Numbered from the stretch's first letter, positions 33,010-42,807 are shown. The stretch: DNA of 64,000 bases from Dethiosulfovibrio salsuginis (GCF_900177735.1 NZ_FXBB01000011.1:1-64000), one strand, 5' to 3'. Notes: generated from the letters alone by a model not told the origin. Program-made: numbers and translations.

Positions 33010-34710
33010 TCAATTATAGTCACAGGAGCCGAATACCACCACCCGATTTCTTCCTTTTTTCTTGGCTTTATAGAGTGCATCGTCCGCTTGGAAGGCAAGC
33101 TCGTCGAAGGACATACATCCATCCCATGGAGCGACCCCCAGACTCGCCGTAACCGATGGAAATTCGAGTCTCAGGGAATCGTATATTACGTCTTTTAGAT
33201 CCTGGGCCACCAGAGCGGACCTCTCCAGATCCTGTTCCAGCGCCACCATGAACTCGTCCCCTCCCCAACGACAGAAAAGGTCGTCCCTCCTAAGCCGTCT
33301 GGTCACAGCCTGACAGGTCCTTATCAAGGCCCTATCGCCTGCCTGGTGGCCCTGAGAATCGTTAAGCTCTTTAAACCTGTCCAGGTCGAACATTATAAGG
33401 CATATAGGCATGACGCCCTGGACCATTCGTTCCTGGACCATTTCATCAAACCTCTGGCGGTTCAGTATTCCAGTCAGGCCATCGATAGAGGCCATTCTCT
33501 CCAGCTTTCTGGTGAGGTTCAGTCTCTCTTCCTCTATGCGCTTCCTTCGATCTACGTCCATCAAGGTGCCTAACATCCTGAGGGGACGGCCATAGGGATC
33601 TCTCTCCACCACCCTACCTCTGTCCAGCACCCATATCCACCGGCCCCCTTGGGCCTTAAGCCTGTACTCTATTCTGAAGTCCTTTCCCGACGAAAGGTGA
33701 TCCATCAGGGCCTCGTTCAGCCTTGATACGTCGTCTATGTGGATCCTCTCGAGCCAAGAGCTGTAGGATAGGGTGGATTCCGGCCCGATAAGCTTTGGAG
33801 CGCCCTCGAAGTCGATGGTCATTGTGGTAACGTCCAGCTCCCATAGACAGTCATCGTTGGCCTCTATGGTCATTCGGAGCCTTTCCTCGCTCCGCCTGAG
33901 GGCTTTTTCCGTCTCCATCCTCTCCGATATATCCCGAACCACGACAAGGAGCGTTAGCCTTCCCTCTAGAAAGGTCATTTTAACCGTCAACTCAACAGGT
34001 ATCTCGCCTTTGGCACCTACGTGGAGAGACTGGAACATAGTTCCTTCCTCAGGGCAGGTTGATAGTTTTCTAAGAAACAGGTCTAGCTCCTCCTGAGGCA
34101 TGAGATCGTCCAGGGAACAGCCTATCAGACGGCTCTCGGATAAGCCGTATATTGACATAGCCGCCCCGTTGACCTCAAGTATCTCCCTGGTATCCGCGGA
34201 GGCCAGGAGTATGCCGTCCCTGAAGGATGAAAACAACAGAGCATACCGGCTTGAGGCCTCAGGACCGACGGGGAAGGACCTCTCTTCCGCCTGGTCTCCG
34301 TCGGGGATCGAGTGATGGACGTGGACCTGAAGCCATTTATCGCCCTCTCTACGGTATACCACCGTTCTCCTTGAACGATACAGAAGTCTCTCGCCTTTAA
34401 CGACTATCTCGTAGGTAGCCCTCAAAAGGAGCCATCCCCAGTCCTTCCACGATCGGACGTAGACCTCCCCGTCGACCATTTTAAGGCACTTAACCTCGGC
34501 GAAGTCCTTGGAGAAGCCCTCTTTTAGGGGAGCGGAACCTAGGTTGAGTTCGTTCCATCCGGTACCTACCGAAAGCACGTCAGGGTCGATGGAGGCCATG
34601 ACCCCATCTACGTCTCGGTTATTATAGCTCTCAACCCAATCTATAAAGGCGGAGAATAGGGATAGGTCCCCTTCGGTGGGATTCTCGTTTATAAGCCTCA
34701 AGCGCACCAT
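33010..34710 (-). CDS. Diguanylate cyclase with SnoaL-like, two PAS and GGDEF domains
   Basis: A 566-residue cytoplasmic protein. The first 140 residues (FSAFIDWVESYNNRDVDGVMASIDPDV...WLQVHVHHSIPDG) look like a SnoaL/DUF4440 (NTF2-fold) domain. Then come PAS (about 150-270, RDGILLASADTREILEVNGAAMSIYGLS), PAS/PAC (about 275-390) and GGDEF with active loop RWGGDEF and an I-site-like RRDD just before it, so product inhibition is plausible. There is no EAL domain. It makes cyclic di-GMP. The start is uncertain: ATG 34710 abuts CAGGAG, and TTG 34701 has better spacing. Confidence 0.9.
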   Translation of the reverse strand: MVRLRLINENPTEGDLSLFSAFIDWVESYNNRDVDGVMASIDPDVLSVGTGWNELNLGSAPLKEGFSKDFAEVKCLKMVDGEVYVRSWKDWGWLLLRATYEIVVKGERLLYRSRRTVVYRREGDKWLQVHVHHSIPDGDQAEERSFPVGPEASSRYALLFSSFRDGILLASADTREILEVNGAAMSIYGLSESRLIGCSLDDLMPQEELDLFLRKLSTCPEEGTMFQSLHVGAKGEIPVELTVKMTFLEGRLTLLVVVRDISERMETEKALRRSEERLRMTIEANDDCLWELDVTTMTIDFEGAPKLIGPESTLSYSSWLERIHIDDVSRLNEALMDHLSSGKDFRIEYRLKAQGGRWIWVLDRGRVVERDPYGRPLRMLGTLMDVDRRKRIEEERLNLTRKLERMASIDGLTGILNRQRFDEMVQERMVQGVMPICLIMFDLDRFKELNDSQGHQAGDRALIRTCQAVTRRLRRDDLFCRWGGDEFMVALEQDLERSALVAQDLKDVIYDSLRLEFPSVTASLGVAPWDGCMSFDELAFQADDALYKAKKKGRNRVVVFGSCDYN

Positions 34711-34804
34711 CTCCTGTCCTGTTTTCTTTCGGTCTTTCGGTTATGATGATAAGATACGGCAAAGGTTATTACAACACGTAAACGTAGGTGAGGAGGGGTT
34801 TCAG

Positions 34805-35590
34805 GTGATAAAAAAGGGTTTCAGGCTTGCGTTGTGCTTGCTGTTCATCTCTATATCCACCCAGTGCTGGGCGAAGGAGATGGGTCAGAAGCTGTTCGAC
34901 GGGTTTATCGGGGAGACCAACCCTGAGTGGGGGGAGATGATACTGGACGGACCTCCTGACGAATCGGGACGGATAAGGCATATATATATCGATCTCAAAG
35001 GGGCGGATATAGGGGGAGTCAGAATAGATCGAATAACCGTGGAGGGGTACGACGTCGTCCTGACCTCGCCGGATACCTGGGGAACCGAGGAGGCAAACGT
35101 CCTTTCGGTCCTGTCCACCAACGCCGTAGCGGTGATAAAAGAGGAGGACATAAACAGCCACCTCAAGAGCAAGGAGTTCGGCGACGACGAGAGCTGGAAT
35201 AACCTCCACCTGGATTTCTCGCCGGGAAAGGTCTACGCCAAAGGATATTATCTGGCGGACCTTAAGCTCTTTAAGCTCAACATACTGATAGAGATCGACG
35301 GAACCTTTAAGGTCGTAGGAGGCAGGCAGATATGGCTGGACGACTATAAGCTGAAGGTAAACAGGGCCAAGGTTCCCGACGGCCTCACCGACAGGGCGAT
35401 GGAGAAGATACAGCCTATACTGGACCTAAGCCGATTTATATTCCCCATAAAGCTCTCCCAGGTGGTGCTGGACGACGAAAAGGCGGTCATAGAGAGTATC
35501 AGAAAGCCCGAGGGTTTTGAGGGACTTCGATTTGAGTACTTAAAGGACCTGAACGGGAAGGTGTCGCCGGATTATGAACCAAAGGAGTAA
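34805..35590 (+). CDS. LmeA/DUF2993-like exported lipid-binding protein
   Basis: 261 residues with signal peptide MIKKGFRLALCLLFISISTQCWA. The pattern IYIDLKGADIGGVRIDRITVEGYDVVL, INSHLKSKEF, VYAKGYYLADLKLFKLNILIEIDGTFKVVGGRQIWLDDYKLKVN and FIFPIKLSQVVLDDEKAVIES fits the DUF2993/LmeA family, which binds phospholipids at the envelope. The start is GTG 34805 with AGGAGGGG at 34791-34798. It overlaps the MFS gene start. Confidence 0.75.
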   Translation: MIKKGFRLALCLLFISISTQCWAKEMGQKLFDGFIGETNPEWGEMILDGPPDESGRIRHIYIDLKGADIGGVRIDRITVEGYDVVLTSPDTWGTEEANVLSVLSTNAVAVIKEEDINSHLKSKEFGDDESWNNLHLDFSPGKVYAKGYYLADLKLFKLNILIEIDGTFKVVGGRQIWLDDYKLKVNRAKVPDGLTDRAMEKIQPILDLSRFIFPIKLSQVVLDDEKAVIESIRKPEGFEGLRFEYLKDLNGKVSPDYEPKE

Positions 35591-36743
35591 TATATCGCCG
35601 ATGAAAAAGGTGGTCCTGCTATCCACAGGACACTTCGTCAACGACGTCCACACCGCGTTTTTAGATACCTTTTTGCCCTATCTGGTCAGAAATCTGGGAC
35701 TATCCTACGCCCAAGCGGGAATACTGACCTCCCTATCGGGAATGCTTCACACAGTCTTTCAGCCCATAATGGGACACGTGGCCGACGGTCATACCAGGCC
35801 ATGGCCGGTTATGTTCGGTCCTATAGCGGCGGCCTTAGGGGCTTCGATGATACCTCTTTCCACCAGTTTCACAATGGCTCTGATGCTGGTCACACTATGG
35901 GGATTTGGGGCGGCGACCTTTCACCCCCAAGGTCAGGGATCTCTGGGCTACGTCACTCCACCGTCCCAGCTGGCACTGGCTATATCCCTTTTCGGCCTAG
36001 GGGGTATGTCCGGCAGCACAGTCAGCTCCCTTTACGCCATAGCCCTATATCGGTACCTGCCTCATTGGGCCATGCCGGTAGTGGCGGTTATACCGCCGAT
36101 CATCATGGCAACTCTGTACTACAGGTATATGCCTAGAATAAGGGACTCGATCGAGAGAAAAGACTCCTCGGGAATTCTATCCAGCCTTACCTCGGTCTTC
36201 AGGCTGATATATCCCATATGGGCGGTTACATTTCTCAGGGACTGCTCTCAAAGAGGTCTCCGATTTTTGCTACCCCTTATAATAGTAGCAGGAGGAGGGA
36301 ACGTCACAAAAGTCGGAACGGTGCTGTTCTCCATGTCCCTGATGGCCACGGTGTTTCCCTTGATAGCCGCCAGAATGGCGATGAAGTTCGGAAACGTGAG
36401 GATAGTACAGGCTATCCTTCCCACCGCCGGAACTCTCCTTACCGTGGCGTGGCTGCTGGACAACGGTATATCCCTTCCACTTTTCATCATAGGAGGGGCC
36501 CTGTTGACCTCCTGTGGACCGGCGACCGACGCTATGGCCCAGGGAATGGCGCCTGAGAAACGGAGCACCGCCAGCTCCCTGATGATGGGGTTCTCCTTCG
36601 GATTAGGAGGTGTAGCCATGGCCCCTTTAGGCTGGTTCTCCGACATAGCGGGGCTCAGGACCGCCCTGGGGGTTATAGCGGTAATGCCTCTGTTATCCAT
36701 CCCGGTGATGGCCTTTTTGTGGCCCGCAAAGAAAATAACCTAG
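35574..36743 (+). CDS. MFS transporter, fosmidomycin-resistance (Fsr)-like
   Basis: A 389-residue major facilitator with 12 predicted spans. LSTGHFVNDVHTAFLDTFLPYLVRNLGLSYAQAG and GAATFHPQGQGSLG are typical of the Fsr/YfnC branch, usually drug or metabolite exporters. Two starts are possible: ATG 35574, overlapping the upstream stop region, or ATG 35601 with AAAGGAG 13 bases upstream. It precedes the serine dehydratase genes by about 20 bases and is probably in their operon; it could export an amino acid or a related metabolite. Confidence 0.88.
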   Translation: MNQRSNISPMKKVVLLSTGHFVNDVHTAFLDTFLPYLVRNLGLSYAQAGILTSLSGMLHTVFQPIMGHVADGHTRPWPVMFGPIAAALGASMIPLSTSFTMALMLVTLWGFGAATFHPQGQGSLGYVTPPSQLALAISLFGLGGMSGSTVSSLYAIALYRYLPHWAMPVVAVIPPIIMATLYYRYMPRIRDSIERKDSSGILSSLTSVFRLIYPIWAVTFLRDCSQRGLRFLLPLIIVAGGGNVTKVGTVLFSMSLMATVFPLIAARMAMKFGNVRIVQAILPTAGTLLTVAWLLDNGISLPLFIIGGALLTSCGPATDAMAQGMAPEKRSTASSLMMGFSFGLGGVAMAPLGWFSDIAGLRTALGVIAVMPLLSIPVMAFLWPAKKIT

Positions 36744-36762
36744 AAGACGAGAGGTGAATAAT

Positions 36763-37440
36763 ATGTCTCTAATGGAGATAATAGGTCCAGTTATGGTAGG
36801 CCCGTCGTCCAGCCACACCGCCGGAGCGGCCAAGCTGGGCAACGTGGCGAGAAGGCTTTGGGGAAAGGACGTAAAGGACGTCACCCTCTACCTGAGAGGG
36901 AGCTTCGCCGCCACCTACTGGGGCCACGGAACCGACAGAGCCCTAATAGGGGGCCTCATGGGGTGGCTACCCGACGACGAGAGAATACCGGTGGCCTTCG
37001 ACATGGCGCGAGAGGTTGGGATGTCCTATCGGTTCAGAGAGGAGTTCGTCGACGGAGCTCATCCTAACTCGGTCAGATTCGTCATGTCCGACGGCGATAA
37101 GACCATGGAAATGGTCGGAGCGTCTATAGGAGGAGGGTCGGTCAGGATCCAGGAGATCGATGGTTTTCCTGTGGACATAGGCGGCGACCTCCCTGCCCTG
37201 GTCATATTCCATCGGGACAAGCCAGGGGTCATGGCCTCTATAACCACCGAGATATTCAGGATGAAACTCAACATAGCTCAGATGACCTTGAAGAGAAAGG
37301 CCAGGGGAAAGGACGCCATGGTCGTCATAGAGATGGACGGAAAGCTGGATCAGGAGGAACTGGAGAAGCTGGAGGGATTCCACTCGGCCTATACCAGGAT
37401 GTTCCTCCTTCCCGCCGCAGCTGAGGAGGCACAATCGTGA
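36763..37440 (+). CDS. sdaAB: L-serine dehydratase, iron-sulfur-dependent, beta subunit
   Basis: 225 residues. The N-terminal signature MSLMEIIGPVMVGPSSSHTAGAAKLG and the C-terminal ACT domain (PALVIFHRDKPGVMASITTEIF) mark the SdaAB subunit. With the alpha subunit it converts L-serine to pyruvate and ammonia. The start is ATG 36763 after GAGAGGTG; GTG 36754 is less likely. It overlaps sdaAA by 4 bases. Confidence 0.95.
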   Translation: MSLMEIIGPVMVGPSSSHTAGAAKLGNVARRLWGKDVKDVTLYLRGSFAATYWGHGTDRALIGGLMGWLPDDERIPVAFDMAREVGMSYRFREEFVDGAHPNSVRFVMSDGDKTMEMVGASIGGGSVRIQEIDGFPVDIGGDLPALVIFHRDKPGVMASITTEIFRMKLNIAQMTLKRKARGKDAMVVIEMDGKLDQEELEKLEGFHSAYTRMFLLPAAAEEAQS

Positions 37441-38318
37441 GATCGTTCAGGGAAATGTCGGACTATATGGAGGCCAACAGGGTCAACCTAGTGGATGCCA
37501 TTCTCGAGATGGAGGCGGTGGAGCTGGGCTGTACCACCGAAAAAGTTCTAGATGGCATGAAAAGCCGTCTCGCAGTCATGAGGCAGTCGGTGGAGGACGG
37601 AGCCAGAGGGGACTGGAGGCCAAAAATCGTCCAGAAAGACGGCCTTAAAATGACCTCCTACAGAAAACACAACAACCCCCTTTCCGGATCTATGGTCTCC
37701 AGGGCCTGTGAAATAGCCCTGTCGGTGAGCACCTGTAACGCCGCCATGGGAAGGGTGGTAGCGGCACCTACGGCGGGCAGCTGCGGCATATTGCCCGGGG
37801 TGCTCTTCGGCTGGGAGGAGGAGAGAATGCCGCCTATCGACGTTATGGCCCAGGGCCTCACCGTGGCCGCCGCTATAGGCAACGTCATAGCCGAAAGGGC
37901 TACCTTGGCGGGGGCGGAGGGAGGCTGTCAGGCTGAGTGCGGGGCGGCTATAGCCATGGCCGCAGGAGCACTGGCCTGGATGGAGACACGGGACGCAGCT
38001 ATGACCTTCGAGGCGGCGACTATGTCTCTAAAATCCATAATGGGACTTGTCTGCGACCCCGTAGCGGGGCTGGTGGAGGTTCCCTGCATAAAACGTAACG
38101 GAATGCTTGTATCAATGTCCTTTATGGCGGCGGACATGGCTATGGCAGGGATATCATCGGTGATCCCCGCCGACGAGGTGGTGGACGCCCTTTACGAGGT
38201 TGGAAGAGCTCTTCCACCGAGCCTCAGGGAGACAGGAAGAGGAGGGGTCGCCGCCAGCTCCACAGGCAAGGCTATAGCGGCCAGACTCAGGGAATCGGCA
38301 CCTTCCCTGGAAGATTGA
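37437..38318 (+). CDS. sdaAA: L-serine dehydratase, iron-sulfur-dependent, alpha subunit
   Basis: 293 residues. Cluster-ligand cysteines are visible in TAGSCGILPGVLFG, EGGCQAECGAAIAMAAGAL and GLVCDPVAGLVEVPCIKRN, all characteristic of SdaAA. The start is GTG 37437, overlapping the sdaAB stop (GTGA). The oxygen-sensitive cluster fits an anaerobic, amino-acid-fermenting host. Confidence 0.95.
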   Translation: MRSFREMSDYMEANRVNLVDAILEMEAVELGCTTEKVLDGMKSRLAVMRQSVEDGARGDWRPKIVQKDGLKMTSYRKHNNPLSGSMVSRACEIALSVSTCNAAMGRVVAAPTAGSCGILPGVLFGWEEERMPPIDVMAQGLTVAAAIGNVIAERATLAGAEGGCQAECGAAIAMAAGALAWMETRDAAMTFEAATMSLKSIMGLVCDPVAGLVEVPCIKRNGMLVSMSFMAADMAMAGISSVIPADEVVDALYEVGRALPPSLRETGRGGVAASSTGKAIAARLRESAPSLED

Positions 38319-38331
38319 AAAGGAGAAAAAA

Positions 38332-41139
38332 ATGACCTTTAAAGATTGGTTTCCTAAAGACGAATCGGACTGGTTCGGCCCAAGGGAAGGGGACGGCGAC
38401 AGGCCCGCGCCTCCTAAGTTAAAACTGCCGGTGAGCAAGCCGGTTCTCATACTTCTGGCTATCTTCGCTGTGACGACCTTAGTCGTTCTGGCTTCAGCGG
38501 GATTTTTAACCGACCTGTACTGGTTTCAGGCCAGAGGGCTGACGTCGGTTTTCTGGACCAGAATACTACCACAGTGGGGACTTATGGTGGTGGCGTCGGC
38601 GGCGGCCTTTGTAGCTCTCTTCGGCTCCTTCAGGCTGGCACTTAAAAGGGCCGCCCAGATCCCTCTGCCGGAGGAGATCTCCAGGATGCTGCCTCTGAGG
38701 GCACCTTTTGCGGGAATACTGGTCTTATTAGCGGCACTGGTGCTGGCCTTCATATCGGGCAACGGCGTCAGGGACCAGTGGGAGATAGCCCTTAAGTTCA
38801 TCCACGGCACCGCCTTCGGCACAACCGACCCTATTTTCGGCAATGACATAGGGTTTTACGTTTTCAGCCTGCCTTTTTACAGGCTGTTTCAGACATGGCT
38901 CATGCAGCTGCTGTTCCTCTGTCTCGCCGGATCGGCGGCTATATACGTACTGACGTTGCTGCCCAAGTCCCAGATAGAGAGGCGCATAGACGTACCTAGG
39001 CCGGTGAAGGCCCACGTACTCACCTTGGCGGCCCTGATGGCCCTTAATTGGTCCTTCAGCTACTGGCTTCAGAGGTTTTACCTGCTCTACTCTCCAAGAG
39101 GAGTGGCTTTCGGCGCAAGCTACACCGACATACACGCCGACCTTCTGGCCCTTAATGTCATGATGGTCCTGTCGACCATAGTGGCGGTTTTGCTGATAAT
39201 AGGGATCTCGAAAAAAACCTGGAAGTACTCCGCCGGTGTGGTAGGGATACTGTTTCTGTCGGGCATACTGCTTAGGGGAATATACCCGGAGATAATACAG
39301 AAGTACGTCGTGGTTCCCAACGAGTTCTCAAAAGAGACCCCCTACATACAGTACAACATAGACGGAACAACCAAAGCCTACGGACTGGAGAATCTGACCG
39401 TCCTGAACGTAGATCCTAAAGACAGGGTGACCGAGGCGGACATAGAGGCGGACCCCGAAACCCTGGCGAACGTGAGGCTATGGGAGCAGGCCCCTCTTCT
39501 CAGGAACTACAAACAGCTTCAGGAGATAAGGAGCTACTACAACTTCGGAAAAGCCCACATAGACCGATACTGGATAGACGGCCATTACAGACAGGTAATG
39601 CTCTCCCCGAGAGAGCTAGACTTAAGGGAGCTCCAGAACCCCACCTGGACGAACACAAAACTGGAGTTCACCCACGGATACGGCATAGTGATGAACCCGG
39701 TAAACGAGGTAGGCCCAAGCGGGCAGCCGGTTTTCTGGGTCAAGGATCTTCCTCCTGTCGCCTCCATATCGATGGACATCGAAAGACCTCAGATATACTA
39801 CGGAGATTCACCGGAAAACTACGTCTTCGTAAACACCACGGTGCAGGAGTTCGACTATCCCATGAGTGAGTCGAACGTCAGGACCACCTACGACGGCAAA
39901 GGGGGAGTTCCTATAGGGTCCATATGGAGGAGACTCCTGTACGCCCTGAGTTTCAACGACTCTAAAATCATATTCTCCGACGTATTCACCTCGGAGAGCA
40001 AGATAATGTACCACAAAAACATCAGGGAAAGGCTCCACAAGGCCGCCCCCTTCCTGGTCTACGACGGAGATCCCTATATGTCGGTGATCGACGGCAGACT
40101 CCTCTGGATACAGGACTGCTACACCGTCACCGGCGACTATCCATATTCCGAGCCGGTGGTCATAAGCACCGGAAAAGGCAGGGCCAGGATCAACTACATC
40201 AGAAACAGCGTCAAGGCCACGGTGGACGCCTACGACGGCACCATGAAGTTCTACGTTATGGATGACGAAGATCCTCTGATCGAGACGTGGAGAAACATCT
40301 TCCCCGCCCTTTTCACCGACGGATCGAAGATGGACGACAAACTCAGAAAACATATTCGCTATCCTAAGGGACTGTTCTCCATCCAGAGCGAGATATACAG
40401 GACCTACCACATGAGGGATCCTAACACCTTCTACAACAAAGAGGACGTTTGGGAGACCATAAGGATAGACGACAGAGGATCTATGGATTCCTACTATCTG
40501 GTGATGACTCTGGCGGGGGAGGATAACCCTGAGTTCGTCATAATATCCCCCTTCCTGCCGATTGCTAAAAACAACATGATAGCCTGGCTGGCGGGGAGGT
40601 CCGACGGAGACAGCTACGGAGAGCTGGTGGTCTACCGGTTCCCCAAACAGAGGCTAATCTTCGGCCCCACCCAGGTGGCCGCCCTGGTGGACCAGACCCC
40701 CGAGATATCCTCCCAGCTTTCCCTCTGGAGCCAGAGGGGCTCGGACGTAATAAGGGGCAACATGCTGGTCATCCCTATAGGCGGAGGGCTTCTCTACGTT
40801 CAGCCCCTGTATCTCAGGGCGGAGAGAGGGGAGTTGCCGGAGCTAAAGAGGGTAATAGTCTCCACCGGAGGAAAGGTAGCCTGGGCGGAGGACTTCGGCA
40901 CAGCTCTCGCTTCCCTGGTAGGAGACGGTACATCCATACCGGTAACCGAACTATCGATACCCCAAGCCCACGCCGAACTGGGCATGAGCGATAAAGGGCT
41001 TTCGGAGCTGGCGGTAAAAGCCCAGAACGCCTGGGAATCCTCTCAGGAAGCTCTGAAATCTGGGGACTGGGAATCCTACGGAAAGTGGATGAAAAACCTG
41101 GAGAGCATAATCCTTCAGATGAACGCAATATCCGAATAG
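38332..41139 (+). CDS. UPF0182 family membrane protein
   Basis: A 935-residue protein of the UPF0182 (COG1615) family. Seven or so membrane spans fill the first 340 residues (starting LKLPVSKPVLILLAIFAVTTLVV), then a large extracytoplasmic domain with DGTTKAYGLENLTV, WDQAPLL-like VRLWEQAPLLRNYKQLQEIRSYYNF, DRYWIDGHYRQVMLSPREL and FTHGYGIVMNPVNEV. A C-terminal helical tail ends in LESIILQMNAISE. The function of the family is unknown. It lies 13 bases after sdaAA and ends in a strong terminator. Confidence 0.93.
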   Translation: MTFKDWFPKDESDWFGPREGDGDRPAPPKLKLPVSKPVLILLAIFAVTTLVVLASAGFLTDLYWFQARGLTSVFWTRILPQWGLMVVASAAAFVALFGSFRLALKRAAQIPLPEEISRMLPLRAPFAGILVLLAALVLAFISGNGVRDQWEIALKFIHGTAFGTTDPIFGNDIGFYVFSLPFYRLFQTWLMQLLFLCLAGSAAIYVLTLLPKSQIERRIDVPRPVKAHVLTLAALMALNWSFSYWLQRFYLLYSPRGVAFGASYTDIHADLLALNVMMVLSTIVAVLLIIGISKKTWKYSAGVVGILFLSGILLRGIYPEIIQKYVVVPNEFSKETPYIQYNIDGTTKAYGLENLTVLNVDPKDRVTEADIEADPETLANVRLWEQAPLLRNYKQLQEIRSYYNFGKAHIDRYWIDGHYRQVMLSPRELDLRELQNPTWTNTKLEFTHGYGIVMNPVNEVGPSGQPVFWVKDLPPVASISMDIERPQIYYGDSPENYVFVNTTVQEFDYPMSESNVRTTYDGKGGVPIGSIWRRLLYALSFNDSKIIFSDVFTSESKIMYHKNIRERLHKAAPFLVYDGDPYMSVIDGRLLWIQDCYTVTGDYPYSEPVVISTGKGRARINYIRNSVKATVDAYDGTMKFYVMDDEDPLIETWRNIFPALFTDGSKMDDKLRKHIRYPKGLFSIQSEIYRTYHMRDPNTFYNKEDVWETIRIDDRGSMDSYYLVMTLAGEDNPEFVIISPFLPIAKNNMIAWLAGRSDGDSYGELVVYRFPKQRLIFGPTQVAALVDQTPEISSQLSLWSQRGSDVIRGNMLVIPIGGGLLYVQPLYLRAERGELPELKRVIVSTGGKVAWAEDFGTALASLVGDGTSIPVTELSIPQAHAELGMSDKGLSELAVKAQNAWESSQEALKSGDWESYGKWMKNLESIILQMNAISE

Positions 41140-41145
41140 ACCTGA

Positions 41146-41177
41146 GCGACCCCCTTGAGGGGGTCGCTTTTTATTTT
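41146..41177 (+). terminator. Rho-independent terminator after the UPF0182 gene
   Basis: AGCGACCCCC pairs with GGGGGTCGCT around TTGA, followed by TTTTATTTT. Confidence 0.92.
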
Positions 41178-41304
41178 CAATAGGCGTAATATACAGATAT
41201 ATACACGTAGTAACTTTACACTTCGTTACGTTTCGCTGATACAGACGGTATAGAGAATAGATCTCCGGTGCTATATGATTGAAAAAGAAAGGGGGAGTTA
41301 TAAA

Positions 41305-42687
41305 ATGAAGTGGAAGTCTCGAGCGATCAGATACACCGTCCAGATAGGTTTTTTGGCCTTTTTGACCTATCTCGGCTATATGCACCAGAAGCTAGGAGGA
41401 GGACCTGCTGGAATTCCTCCGGTGGACGCCCTCTGCCCACTGGGGGGGGCGGAGACCATATACAGCTACCTGAAGTCGGGAGTGTGGCTCAGGAGGACCG
41501 CTCCCAGTGCCCTCATTCTATTCGGATCGGTAGTGCTAATGACGGTGCTGCTAGGAAGGGTATTCTGCGGATGGATCTGCCCACTAGGGACTATAGGCCA
41601 ACTATCCGCCTCTATTGGAAGGAAAATAGGGCTTAAAAAGGTGGAGGTACCTAAAAAACTGGACTCCATAATGAGGCTCGGCAAGTACGTAGTCTTGGCC
41701 ATAGCGGTATTAGGATCCTGGTATTACGGCACCCTTCTCTGGAGAGGCTACGATCCCTGGGTAGCTTGGATGCACCTTTCCGCCGGGTGGGCGGAGATAG
41801 AGGAAAGCCCCTGGGCCTTCGCGATCCTCTTTGGAACGGTCATAGGGGCCTCTATGGTAATAGAGCGTTTCTGGTGCCGTTATCTCTGTCCTCTTGGAGC
41901 CCTTCTGTCCCCGCTACAGAAAATAAGCTTCATCAAGGTAAGAAGAAAGGACGACACCTGCGTCCACTGCCATAAATGTGGCTCTTCATGCCCGATGGGC
42001 CTCGACCCTGAGACGAAGGAAGTCGAGACCTCGGCGGACTGTATAGCCTGCGGAGACTGCGTAGAGTCCTGCCCGGTTAAAGATACCCTTATCATGGGAT
42101 CCTCCAGGATTAAACTGTCACCTCTGGTCGTGGGGGTACTGGGACTGACCATTTTCTTCGGAATCTACGGCACAGCAAGGTATACAGGTATATGGAGCAC
42201 TACCGCCTCTATGCCTAAGACCAAGGAAAACGTAAATCCGGCGGACTACGTCTACGGTTGGATGAGCCTTGAGCAGGTCTCAGGGGTTACAGGGCTTTCG
42301 GCTGAAAAACTTATCGAAATAGGACAACTTGACGGAGACATACCTCGAGATAAGCCCTTGAAGTCCATAGAAGGGATGGACAACCACATCTTCACCGACG
42401 ATCTCAAGAGGTGGTTCGACAGCGACGAAGCTAAATTGCCATCTAGCGCCATACCAGCTCCACCGTCGAACGTGGACGAGCTGAGAGGGAGCCTGACACT
42501 GACCGAGATAGGGGCAATTTACGGCATAGATCCGTCGGACGTAGTGAAACATCTCGCAGAGGTGGACCTCTGGACCGGAGAGATACCCCTGGATATACCT
42601 ATAAAGGATATAGCTAAGCCCAGAGGGGAAGAGGTCCAGGTAATTAGAGAGGCTGTTAAGGCTACTTTGGCCCAAAGGACCCTCTAA
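41305..42687 (+). CDS. NapH/CcoG-like polyferredoxin membrane protein with C-terminal repeat domain
   Basis: 460 residues. Membrane spans alternate with cysteine motifs: CGWICPLG and CRYLCPLG, typical of NapH/NosR-type proteins, then two 4Fe-4S clusters in CVHCHKCGSSCPMG and CIACGDCVESCPV. After a last span, residues about 310-460 hold two similar units, MSLEQVSGVTGLSAEKLIEI...GDIPRDKPLKSI and LTLTEIGAIYGIDPSDVVKH...GEIPLDIPIKDI. A quinol- or ferredoxin-linked electron-transfer role is likely; the partner is not adjacent. The start is ATG 41305 after GGGGGAG. Its TAA stop lies inside the terminal arm of repeat copy E. Confidence 0.88.
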   Translation: MKWKSRAIRYTVQIGFLAFLTYLGYMHQKLGGGPAGIPPVDALCPLGGAETIYSYLKSGVWLRRTAPSALILFGSVVLMTVLLGRVFCGWICPLGTIGQLSASIGRKIGLKKVEVPKKLDSIMRLGKYVVLAIAVLGSWYYGTLLWRGYDPWVAWMHLSAGWAEIEESPWAFAILFGTVIGASMVIERFWCRYLCPLGALLSPLQKISFIKVRRKDDTCVHCHKCGSSCPMGLDPETKEVETSADCIACGDCVESCPVKDTLIMGSSRIKLSPLVVGVLGLTIFFGIYGTARYTGIWSTTASMPKTKENVNPADYVYGWMSLEQVSGVTGLSAEKLIEIGQLDGDIPRDKPLKSIEGMDNHIFTDDLKRWFDSDEAKLPSSAIPAPPSNVDELRGSLTLTEIGAIYGIDPSDVVKHLAEVDLWTGEIPLDIPIKDIAKPRGEEVQVIREAVKATLAQRTL

Positions 42688-42807
42688 AAACGCTGATCCT
42701 CGGAGAGACCGTTCCGACGTAGCCCAGAGCCCGTATACGATTGGGCGAAACAGGGCGCAGGCGGGACGGTCTCTCCGAGGGGACTCAAAGGTGAGTTTTT
42801 AGAGGCA
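42681..42807 (-). repeat. Palindromic intergenic repeat, copy E (short form)
   Basis: 127 bp from CTCTAAAAACGCTGATCCTCGG to GTGAGTTTTTAGAGG. The centre reads AGCCCGTATACGATTGGGCG, so the whole region between the two GTATAC sequences of full copies is missing. The left arm supplies the TAA stop codon of the NapH-like gene. Confidence 0.92.
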
